Of a stretch of DNA of 64,000 nucleotides, positions 1 to 11,073 are shown in pieces. Below the pieces are notes generated by a model. It searched no databases and was not told the DNA's origin. It worked only from the letters and a program-made list of their open reading frames with translations. Position 1 is the first letter of the stretch. Each line of letters begins with the position of its first letter. This DNA is from Paraspadella gotoi (lineage: Eukaryota; Chaetognatha), in assembly GCA_051294375.1 (NCBI GenBank), contig CM119269.1:20254814-20318813 (forward strand). Direction: 5' to 3'. A program made the position numbers and the translations under genes.

Positions 1-3000
1 TACCGCGTCCAGAGTGTAACCATGTATAATTCTGTTGTAATCAGCGACATGTTTATTACTATTATAATTCTTTGTTTTAAGTAGGAAACCAAGGCCTCTG
101 AGGTCAACTGTTACAAGCCGTAAACATAATAGTTTACAGCCAAATTTTTCTTTCCTGTGATAAACGTCCGGTGTAGACGTAGTTTAGATTTTTTTTTTTT
201 TTTCGTTTTCGCTGTTTAACAACCATTGTGTAATTTGCACTGAGTAGTAAGCTTTGTGTACTGATCGTCGTTCAGTCCGCAAAATATTTTGACTGTTTCG
301 AACGAGAGTAGACACTTTCCAAAAAAAAACATCGATAATCAGTATTTCTGTTGTTTAAAAATTCGTCTGAGACTAGAAAAACTCTGTTTTACTTTAAATC
401 GGAAATATTATCGGTAGAATTTTGTAAAAAATACCGTAAAATCGAGTAGTTTTACTAATTAAATCTTTATGTTACAAAATCGTTACAGTCACAAACTCAC
501 GACTAAAAAAAAAACAAAAACCAAAATAAAATCGAAAAAATAACTAAAATCTGTTCATAAAATGAGCCAACATTTTTTCAACGAAACAATACTGTATTTA
601 CACCATCGTTCCTTTATTTCGATTACTTTTCTGCCAAACTTATCAAACCCACTTTACTACCAAAAACAAAACACAAAAACTCAAAACTCAGTCTGCTCTC
701 TGTTTTTTTTTTTCTCTTCTGTTTTCTCTTTTCCGAAACTCGAGTCCGATTCAAAATAATCACAAAGTCATTTTTTTCACCATCAACAATGTTTTTTTTT
801 CCTTGCGTCCGTGACACGTTTTCTCGTGTCTGTCACAATCTACATTCGTTCACACTGTTATTTATTTTCTACTCCGTTGTTCCTTCCTGTCTACAAGTGA
901 TTCCGAAACTAAAACAAACAAACAAACAAAAACGCAAAAGACCATCGTTACTTATTCTGTTTTTTTTTTTTCATTTAAAGCCTTTTTTCTTTTTCTGTAA
1001 ATATAAACAAAAAAGAGAAAATTTTGAATATACTCTGTTTGAAATTAAAATAATTTGTACTGTTTAAAAATGAAAACATATTGAAAATTAAATCTATGCA
1101 GAAGCGTTTAAAGCTTTCATCATGAAATGTATAATTGTGAAACTTTTTAATTTGTCTTTACGATTGGTTATTTAAATTTGGTTTAACATTTTTTACCGTT
1201 GAATCTTCGTTTTAAAGTTTTATACTTAAAATATCCAAACCTTGTCCTGTCAAGAAAAACAAAAATATATAAACTTATTAAACTTACTCCGCTTTTAAAT
1301 TTTTTTTTAAATTACAGTTCCGTGCAATAGAGAAATTGTAAATCCGTATCTGTACTACCCTGTTGGATTGGAAATAAAATGAATGGTCTGACAAAAATCC
1401 GTGTCCCTCTCTTTGTTCCTCAATTATTATTATAAACACAAAGTTTTGGGAGCATCGCAATTATGTAGAAGAGCGAATAGAAAAACCGGGGCAACACATT
1501 CACAATAGAACCCGCGTGACCATATAAAATCTAAATGAGTCTAGTTATTTGTCCTACAAACTAAAGTACTTCCTTCTTTTTTCGAAAACACTGAGCTTCT
1601 TTGATTAATTTTCATTTCACCAGGGTCATTTGAGGAAAATAGTAATAATGAAATTTAATAAAATTGTTGAATTATCAAATATTGTAAGACAGAAAATTTT
1701 TTTGAAAGACGTCACCGCGATGTACGGATCAGTGCAGCCCGGTGACCTTAGTGATCCAGGACATGTAGTAAGCGACGTTACTATAAATTCCCGGCCTGAA
1801 CCTCTGGGCGCATCCCATGCCCCAGGAAACCACGCCCACGACCGTCACGTGGTTATCTTTTATCGACACCAGAGGGCCGCCGCTGTCGCCCTGACACGTG
1901 TCAACCCCTCCGTTCATGGAGCCCGCGCAGAACATTCCTAGAGAGTAAATATGAATATTTAGGTATATTCACGTATTCCTTTTAAAGCTTTTGTTACTAT
2001 TCCACAAACTGTCGAAAAAAGGTCACAAACATGTGAACACTCTTTAAATAAAATAATATCCAATAGGTGTCGGAACTGTACGAGTTACGACCATCGCTAG
2101 AGTTCGAGTTCCTGAAGACAAATGATTAACATCCAATTCTTCAGAATGATATTATGATGAGTAATATTATGTTTCCTTTCAGAAAAAAAAAATGATTAGA
2201 GAATATTCCAAAAATGAAAAAAAAACAATTTTGCAATACTTTTGTTTAGTTTAGTTCAAAATTAAGACGTTAGTGCATTTTAGTTTGGTTTGAATCGCAA
2301 TTCTCCCTAGCTGTTTTAATGTCATTTGTGTACTCTGTCCAATTCCATAAAAATCAAATACAAATGACAAGAAGAAAACTATTAATTTGTACCTGGTTTG
2401 ATCAATCCGTGGTATTTGCTCACGCAGAGATCCTGGTCGACGACTGGTATGCCGACGGCTTTTAGTATTGTGCCGATTCACCGGGCTCTTTGTCGAAAAT
2501 TTCTTATTATGGAAATAAAATCATCTGTTATTATGATAAATTTATACCCTCACTCAATTCAAATTTAAATCAATCTGCCCTCCAACGTTTATTTTATTTA
2601 TATAATGGGTTCAGTCGAAAATATTATGTATTTATTTATTTTTGTCGGTTGACAGTTAATTGAATTATTATTTCAACTTTGCACAGCGGAATTTTAGGAC
2701 CCACTATCTTATCCGAGGATAAGGTTTCTCAGTCGCATCTTCTTCGTCCAATGTACCGCCCTTTAAAACCGATAGATGGCCAAGAAAAGCCCAAGATGAC
2801 TTATTATTCAAAAGAGTTTTCAAACGGCCGACGATATACCCATTTCCACATACCTCCAGAGAAGATAATGTGCCCAACAATAGACGCCGCACAATGTACA
2901 ATCAATAATTGAATATAATTGAATATTTGAAATAATCTTCACTTATCTTCACTTATCTTTTGGACACGAGAGTCACTTACTAAACCCTTAAACTTACTTT

Positions 3001-3346
3001 TCGGATTGATTTCACCCCATCCGGAGACAATGACGGGACTTCCGGCGTCGTAGAAGCTCGTATCGGTAGGGTCCGGCAGGCATGCCGGTTGGACGTTCGG
3101 TGTCCAACTTAGAGGCGTCTTCAGGCGCAGCAGAGCAATGTCGTTTTCGTTCGAGTCCTTGAACAAAGAGTTTACTGAGATCAGTTTTTAGCGTGCTCTT
3201 AAAGAAATTGTCGGATGTTTTCATTTTTATGATACATGTGTCTCCCTACTCTCTATGTCGTGGTCTTCCGCAATATTATATTATTTTATTTTATTCACTT
3301 TTATTAACCTCGTTGTAATCAGGATGCAGAATAAAGTCTGCGATTT
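1..3346. repeat. Truncated duplicate of 9360-12697
   Basis: This stretch repeats 9360-12697 almost base for base, starting at the shared phrase taccgcgtccagagtgtaac and running to the phrase ending ctgcgattt, where a 25-N gap begins. Most differences are one-base changes in homopolymer length, with a few small indels near 2145-2215. That pattern fits two assemblies of the same locus (haplotig or misplaced contig) better than an old duplication. The first 1.7 kb is AT-rich and I see no gene in it. Confidence 0.9.
1729..3346 (-). pseudogene. Partial copy of trypsin-like serine protease gene 1 (3' exons only)
   Basis: The three 3'-most exons of the protease at 11074-13502 are repeated here: 1729-1937 with the catalytic-serine motif GDSGGP, 2393-2487, and 2981-3157 with the catalytic-aspartate motif NDIALLRL. 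Part of the preceding exon, 3309-3346, is cut by the N gap. Exons 1 and 2 (signal peptide and catalytic histidine) are absent. Exon 2393-2487 is one base longer than its twin (an extra t in a t-run near 2461), which breaks the frame. The copy is broken as assembled. I think it is an assembly duplicate rather than a true pseudogene, so it should not be counted as a separate gene until read depth is checked. Confidence 0.8.
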
Positions 3347-3371
3347 NNNNNNNNNNNNNNNNNNNNNNNNN
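3347..3371. other. Assembly gap (25 N)
   Basis: A run of N sits exactly where the duplicated protease segment stops and the BTB gene region starts. The two flanks probably belong to different contigs. Confidence 0.98.
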
Positions 3372-3520
3372 AATTTAATTAAAAGCACAACTCCCTAAGG
3401 ATTAGTTTAGGAAATACGATTTTGCTCAGCTGCAGCATCGAAATACAATGTGCTTCTTTTTTTTTGACGACTATCTCTTCATCTACTCTTCTACTTCTCA
3501 CACCTTCCCCCCTCCACCAG

Positions 3521-6500
3521 AGTCGATCAACAACCTCCGTAAAAAGGGTCGATTCTGCGACGTCACAATCTCCATCGGCGACAACAGATTCCGCGCCCAC
3601 AAGGTCATCCTCGCCTCCTCGTCCGAGTTCTTTCGCCAGCCTCTTCGAAAAGGACCGCGAATCGGCCGAGACGCTGGTCGGTGTCTTCTCGCTATTTTTT
3701 GTAGTGCTAATTGTCGTTCTTGTTATTGTTCTAGATTTTGTTTTGTCTTAAAGGATGCGGTGGTTTTTTGTAGGAGCTGTAGTTGTGTTGTTGTTTTGTT
3801 CCTTTGAAGTTAAAACACTTTTAGATCTTTTAATTATTGTCTTTCAGCCATTAAGTGATAGTACCACATCATTTTCAACTGTTTTATTTTTTTAATTTTT
3901 TCTCGTCTGAAATCTTTTCCTCCAGATTCATCTTGACGATCCCGTCAAAGCGAATGGATTCGAACCGATCCTCGATTTCTTTTACACGTCCGTCTTGACG
4001 GTTGAGGTAGGCGAATTCATAAATCGTTTAAATTTATTAAACCGTTAAATATATTACATTTAATCTCTCATCAATCCATCAGTCTTCTGCGTTGTTGGAC
4101 GTACTCTCCGTCGCCTCCTTTCTCCAGCTCCATCAAATCGTTCACAAATGTTGCGACTTCATGAAAGATTTGCACAAAGTCGCCGCTGCATCGTCGGCGG
4201 CCGCCGCCGCAGCAGCCGCCGCGGCGCAGGTAAGCCTCCGAAAAATGACGCGGAAGAGAATACAGCAGCATTTTAATCACAAACATTGGTCACTTCAGTC
4301 TCCGAATTTTCCCTCTCGACCTCCGCCGACGCAACTGGGCCTGATGCCACCGTGCCGCACCCTAAGTCGGCAGGGCCGCCTCCGCATCCGTTGCCGGTAC
4401 CGCCGCCTCCGCCACCGTCGCAATCGCCGCAGTATTCCGGCGGCGGCGGAGCGGCGTCGTCGTCCTCGGCGACCGGGCCTATTCACGTCCGCGGCGCCGC
4501 GGTGGGCGTGTCACCGGAAGTGGCGTCGTTTCACTCGTCGCAGAGGGCGCTGTTGTTCGAATCGATGAGGCTGGGGTTGGCGATGGCTGCGTCAACGGGT
4601 AAGGTTTCGGATTGTTATGAACTTATGAGGGTCAGGGGGAAATTTCCTATTTTTGTTATTCTTACTAAATCCTAACCTAATCTCTCAGCGCCGGCGACGA
4701 CTCTCGTCAGCCAAGACAGCGCACCCTATCACCACGCCCCTTACCGGCGCCCTTCCCCATGCTCCTTCCCTCCCGGCGTCGACCGGAAGAGACGCTGCGG
4801 CGTCGATGAAGCGTCAATGACGCCACGTGACGTCGCCGACGCAGCCGAGCCGCGCGATGCCATGAGAGCGCCGAGAGACAAACCGGCGTCGCGCGATTCG
4901 TCCCTTGAATCTCGAGACGCTTCGGGCAGAGAATCTTTCGTTCGAGAGCAGCAGCAAAAGCAACATCGGTTGCTGCAGCAGCAACATAATTTTCCGCAGG
5001 AAGAGTCCCTTGATTTGTCGCAGGTAACTTTTTAAAATTTATTTCTGCCGATTTTTTTATATAATTTTTTTTTGGGGGGGAGGAAATTAATAATATTTTC
5101 CAAAGGCTTATATTAAAAGTGTTCGAAAATCAAAGAACTGAAATGGGGAACCCTGACACAAATTTCTTGCTTATAATTCTTTAGCAATTAATACTTTAAG
5201 GTCCCTTTACCGTTCGTGACCCTTGGAATTTTTACGAGTCAATTAGTTTGAATAAAATAATAATATGATTCAATTATTATAATCTTATAATTCAATGATT
5301 TTAAAATTTCAGTCCGGTCGCCCTTTCATCAAGCGAGAGTCTTCGTCGACCCTGGAGGAGGCGGTTTCCACAACCGGCGGTCGCCGCCAAGAAATCCCAG
5401 CGGTGGGCGGCGGCGGCGGGAGCGGCGTAGGTGGAGAGCGACGACACTGCCCCCCGGCGGCGTCTCAGCCCGCAGCCCTACGAGGGTGGCGGAGGCGGCC
5501 CGTGGGCGAGGGAGGAAGAGACCGGAGGAAGAGGAGGTGGTTGAGGATGAGGAGGAAGTGACGGAGGAGGGAGGAAGGAAAGAGTCAAGGTTAGTGAAAG
5601 CGAAAATTTCGAAAGAAAGGGGACGAAAAGAAGAAAGAAAACGAAAAAAAAGGAAACGAGGCAAAGAAAGACAAAGTTATGAGTGGAATCGCGAAAAGGA
5701 AATTATTGTTCAAAGGAGTGCTAGTCTAAAAATTTCATCCGTTTACAGATGTTAAATTCTTAAATTATAAAATTTTGCGAATGCTAGTCTTAAAATTCCA
5801 TCCGTTTACGGTTGTTAAATTCTTATATTCTAATTATCTCCCCTCCTTATTCTCCATTTTCAGAGAGGATTCTCTCCAATTCACCCCAAGCGACGACGCA
5901 GCGTCTCGCCCTCCGTGGAGACAATCGACCCTTCTGACCGCCGCGCCTCCACCCCGGGCGCGCCACAGCCCTTTCCCCGTCCCCTGGCCACGCCCCCTCA
6001 GCAGAACCTCTCCGCCCCGCGCGGCACGCCGCCCCAAAGACCTCAGGACTTTCAACAACAACAGCAGCAGCAACGGGAACTTCAGCAACTTCAACAGCAA
6101 CATCAAAGAACCTCAACCGGAACGACCTCTAGTCAGCGACCCAACTGTGGATAGCAGGGCGCCTTTGTCCATAGCAGGTTGGGATTCTTGTTGTTCTATC
6201 TTTGTCACTCTGTCTCTGTCTCTCTCTTTCTCTTTTTGTCACTTTGTATCTCTCTCTTTGTTTCTCTCCTCTGTCTGTCTCTTTCTCTCTCTCTCTGACT
6301 CTCTCTCTGTCTCTCTCTCTCTCTCTCTCTTTCAAATATATCTTTCTCTTCTTATTTTCTCTCATTACCTTATTCTAACATTGTTGCCATTTTCCCTTCC
6401 TTTTTTTATTTCCCCTTCCCCCCCCCAGAATTCGATCGCCTCCTCCCCTCCCACTTTCACCCTTCCCGCTCCAAATCCTCCGCCTCCCTCGCCATCGTCC

Positions 6501-6683
6501 CTCTTCACTCCCGCCTCGCCCTGGCGCCGTCCGGGCTCGATCTTGCGGCGCCGCCATCTCTCGCGGCGCCGCCCGTCGATGCCGCTCGGAATGGCACTCC
6601 TCCGCCGAGTCCGAGGGGCGAGCCGGCGACGCCGAGAAGACCGGAGGGAGCAGAGGGCAGCCGGAAGCCGGACAGGTAGATGA

Positions 6684-6751
<68 letters not shown>

Positions 6752-8429
6752 GAGAAGGAAAGAAAGAAAGAAAGAAAGAAACTAATTCAAAAAAATATTC
6801 CATGATATAAACACTGAAAATACCCAGCTAAAAACTGAAGAATATTTCTTTTCTTAAAAAAAAAAACACTATCGAGTAATAATAAATAATCTTAATCAAC
6901 TACTGATAACTAATTAATTCTAATCAACCCCAGTACCGGCCAATTCGGCGCCTCTTACGACCCCGAACCGTCGACGTCTATGGAAGAAGATCGACAGAGA
7001 ATGCAAGCGATTAGACAGCAGCACAGCCTTCAGCAGCAGCAGCACCAACAGCACCAGCAGAACCTTCGGGCCATTGAGTTACAAGCAGTTTTCAACCGAT
7101 CAGGCTGGACGAAGATGGAAACGAGCAAAAGTACGACGATGAATTAATGAATTGATTGGCTGGTTTTACGGATGTTATAGATTCTCATTGACTGATTCGA
7201 ATGACGGCCCACGTTATCCTCACGTTATCATCCACGTTATCATTGATTGGTCATTTGTTTAATATATTTGCTTTCCTTCATCCGAAAACCAGCCGCGCCG
7301 ACGACGCCCCCTCTCGCTCCTCCTCCCGCGCCGACGACGACTCCGTCCACGCCCCACGGATCACGTGACCGCCTCCGACCGCGACGCAGTGACCGCCTCC
7401 GTCGGCTGCTCCACGGCCGCCACTACGTCGTCCACGTCGTCGTCCTCGACGTCGTCGTCGTCGTCTCTGCTCGATGCTCTCTTCGCCCAGCGAAGCGCCG
7501 GGGTCGACGTCCGAGTTCACAGGTGGGAGAGGGAAGAGTTCCCAGATGGGAGAGGGAGGAGTAGGGGTTCAGAGGACGTGGATAAGGGGGTTGAAAGGTG
7601 AACGGGGGGAGAGGGAAGAGGGAAAGGAAGATGGAGGAAGAAGTCGGGGAAGACTGATAGAAAGAGGGAAATGAGGACGAGCTCATCAGAATTAAAAAAA
7701 GACTTTAAACTAATCACTCCTTTTCGTAAATTGTCCAAGTGCAGCCCTTCAAAAAATGAGGCCCTCAATACAATTGCGGTATTAAAGTGCAATTGCTTTT
7801 AATTTTCCCGTTTCTAGGAAGCGGCGCTCAGTTGCGGTTCCATTCGTTGGTTCGTAACGCTGCGGAAAAGGCGGACATTTGGAGTTCGGGAATTCGAGTG
7901 CGCGACATCACCACGGATCAGGTTGGTTCAGAAAGAAGCATCTCAATCAAATTTAGATTCTCTTTGGTGCAAAATACAGAGATTGATTGTCATTGATGCT
8001 ATTAAAATATCTATGAGTTTGGCAATAGTATTTAATCATAGTCCTGACTTCTAAGGCTTTTCGAGTTACTTTTTAATTCGAGTACTTCAACAGTCAGTCT
8101 TTCCATGTATTCTTTGATCGCTTCTTTTTTTTATTTCCATCTTTATTAAAATTAAAATGAAAGAAAAGATTCCGTCCCTCTTATCAATAATTTTACTTCT
8201 CATTTTCGACTCACAACCAATTCTCCTATCACCATCACCGCCCCCCCCCCTCCGAACTCAACAGGCCGGCGTTTTCTTCGAAGAGATTTTCGTCAAGGCT
8301 CCGGATCTTCGTCCGTTCAAGGAGCAGGTCTGGAAGAAACTCTGTTCCAAACTCAAGGGAAGGCGTCAGTACTTGAATCAGCTCAGCCGGCGAAAGCAAA
8401 GCGCCGGACAACCGGATCAGCCGAGTTGA
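3521..8429 (+). CDS. BTB/POZ-domain protein with Q/P/S-rich linkers (5' end missing)
   Basis: Inferred exons: 3521-about 3676, 3926-4006, 4083-4229, 4299-4598, 4689-5023, 5313-about 5589, 5864-6177, 6429-6675, 6934-7130, 7293-7522, 7818-7921 and 8265-8429, most with AG/GT borders. The first three encode a BTB/POZ fold: GRFCDVTI, FRAHKVILAS, FEPILDFFYT, then FLQLHQIVHKC. A poly-Ala run, Pro-, Ser- and Gln-rich linkers and an acidic EEEE/DEEE patch follow. The conserved-looking basic C-terminus contains WSSGIRVRDITTDQ and FKEQVWKKLCSKL. I see no C2H2 zinc finger and cannot name the C-terminal module. BTB proteins of this layout are usually nuclear regulators; that role is inferred. The reading frame jumps by one base at about 3633, between exons 3 and 4, and inside exons 6, 7 and 10, most likely from sequence indels. 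The start codon lies upstream of the gap. Confidence 0.78.
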
Positions 8430-8521
8430 AGGCTCCAGACATCCGGAAAGTTAATCGGCGGATGAGAGGATGATAAGAGTTATTCGGAGACAGCAAAGGA
8501 TTTTCAGCAGAATGTAAATTA

Positions 8522-8527
8522 AATAAA
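8522..8527 (+). terminator. Probable polyadenylation signal of the BTB gene
   Basis: AATAAA lies about 93 bp after the TGA stop of the BTB gene and is followed by a T-rich run at 8540-8561. No other gene end is nearby on this strand. Confidence 0.55.
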
Positions 8528-8561
8528 AGAGTAAATTTATTTTTTTTTTTTTTTTTTTTTT

Positions 8562-11073
8562 GTGAACCTGATGCGTTTTTAGGTCCTTTCCTTTCCTAAA
8601 TCTTTGCTCGTAGCTCGTCGAATTTTTATCGCCTCACCTTTCTAACTAGTTTAAAATAGTAACAAAAAACAAAAAAAAAGAAAAACAAAAGAATAAAACG
8701 CTAACAAGCAGATAACTCCGACGCCGTTTTTTTGTTAATTTACTAATCCCGAACGTTTCTCTTTGTCCAAAGGAGTCGAGAGCGTCTCAGTAAATTACGT
8801 ATTTGTTACCTCCGATCAGTGCTAAAGTTTTTTCCTCCAGACCAAGACTCTTCGTCCTCACTTTTCCCTCTACCTTATTTTCTCCAATGAATCTGTTATG
8901 GTAAATGAAAAAAAAACAAACTGTAGTTTGTAGGAAGCGAATTGTTAACTGAATCTCGGTTTATGGCCGGAGCGAACGACAACAAAAACTGAAAGGAAGG
9001 ACCGATTATTTTAAGAAAAAGGTGCAGCTAATTTAAAAATATCCAAAAATCATTTAGTGGTGCCCCTAATGCAACATACCTAGGGGTGACCAAGGGTGAA
9101 TAGATTTCTGACCGTGAGAGCGGCGCTCCTAAAGCTAATCCCTTTTGGGAATTTGGATTTTTTTTTAGATTTCAGTCGTAACTTTCTTGCGATTATTTTT
9201 TTTGTCAGTTCGCTACTGCAAGGTGATTGATTGTATTGACTACCATGTACCCTGATTTTAAAATCGTCTAAACCGCTTCATAGCGATAGAAGTTTTATCT
9301 CTGTTATTATTTTCAAAAATTTTTACCTAAACCACTAAATGTACAATAAACGGAATTTTTACCGCGTCCAGAGTGTAACCATGTATAATTCTGTTGTAAT
9401 CAGCGACATGTTTATTACTATTATAATTCTTGTTTTAAGTAGGAACCAAGGCCTCTGAGGTCAACTGTTACAAGCCGTAAACATAATAGTTTACAGCCAA
9501 ATTTTTCTTTCCTGTGATAAACGTCCGGTGTAGACGTAGTTTAGATTTTTTTTTTTTTTCGTTTTTCGCTGTTTAACAACCATTGTGTAATTTGCACTGA
9601 GTAGTAAGCTTTGTGTACTGATCGTCGTTCAGTCCGCAAAATATTTGACTGTTTCGAACGAGAGTAGACACTTTCCAAAAAAAAACATCGATAATCAGTA
9701 TTTCTGTTGTTTAAAATTCGTCTGAGACTAGAAAAACTCTGTTTTACTTTAAATCGGAAATATTATCGGTAGAATTTTGTAAAAAATACCGTAAAATCGA
9801 GTAGTTTTACTAATTAAATCTTTATGTTACAAAATCGTTACAGTCACAAACTCACGACTAAAAAAAAAAAAAACCAAAATAAAATCGAAAAAATAACTAA
9901 AATCTGTTCATAAAATGAGCCAACATTTTTTCAACGAAACAATACTTATTTACACATCGTTCCTTTATTTCGATTACTTTTCTGCCAAACTTATCAAACC
10001 CACTTTACTACCAAAAACAAAACACAAAAACTCAAAACTCAGTCTGCTCTCTGTTTTTTTTTCTCTTCTGTTTTCTCTTTTCCGAAACTCGAGTCCGATT
10101 CAAAATAATCACAAAGTCATTTTTTTCACCATCAACAATGTTTTTTTTTCCTTGCGTCCGTGACACGTTTTCTCGTGTCTGTCACAATCTACATTCGTTC
10201 ACACTGTTATTTATTTTCTACTCCGTTGTTCCTTCCTGTCTACAAGTGATTCCGAAACTAAAACAAACAAACAAACAAAAACGCAAAAGACCATCGTTAC
10301 TTATTCTGTTTTTTTTTTTCATTTAAAGCCTTTTTCTTTTTCTGTAAATATAAACAAAAAAGAGAAATTTTGAATATACTCTGTTTGAAATTAAAATAAT
10401 TTGTACTGTTTAAAAATGAAAACATATTGAAAATTAAATCTATGCAGAAGCGTTTAAAGCTTTCATCATGAAATGTATAATTGTGAAACTTTTTAATTTG
10501 TCTTTACGATGGTTATTTAAATTTGGTTTAACATTTTTTACCGTTGAATCTTCGTTTTAAAGTTTTATACTTAAAATATCCAAACCTTGTCCTGTCAAGA
10601 AAAACAAAAATATATAAACTTATTAAACTTACTCCGCTTTTAAATTTTTTTTTAAATTACAGTTCCGTGCAATAGAGAAATTGTAAATCCGTATCTGTAC
10701 TACCCTGTTGGATTGGAAATAAAATGAATGGTCTGACAAAAATCCGTGTCCCTCTCTTTGTTCCTCAATTATTATTATAAACACAAAGTTTTGGGAGCAT
10801 CGCAATTATGTAGAAGAGCGAATAGAAAAACCGGGGCAACACATTCACAATAGAACCCGCGTGACCATATAAAATCTAAATGAGTCTAGTTATTTGTCCT
10901 ACAAACTAAAGTACTTCCTTCTTTTTCGAAAACACTGAGCTTCTTTGATTAATTTTCATTTCACCAGGGTCATTTGAGGAAAATAGTAATAATGAAATTT
11001 AATAAAATTGTTGAATTATCAAATATTGTAAGACAGAAAATTTTTTTTGAAAGACGTCACCGCGATGTACGGA
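8562..11073. other. Gene-free spacer, second half duplicated at 1-1728
   Basis: AT-rich sequence with short homopolymers and an (ACAA)n run near 10262-10278. Open frames here are short and low-complexity. From 9360 it is the partner of the duplicate at the left edge. It separates the converging BTB gene (+) and protease gene 1 (-). Confidence 0.7.
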
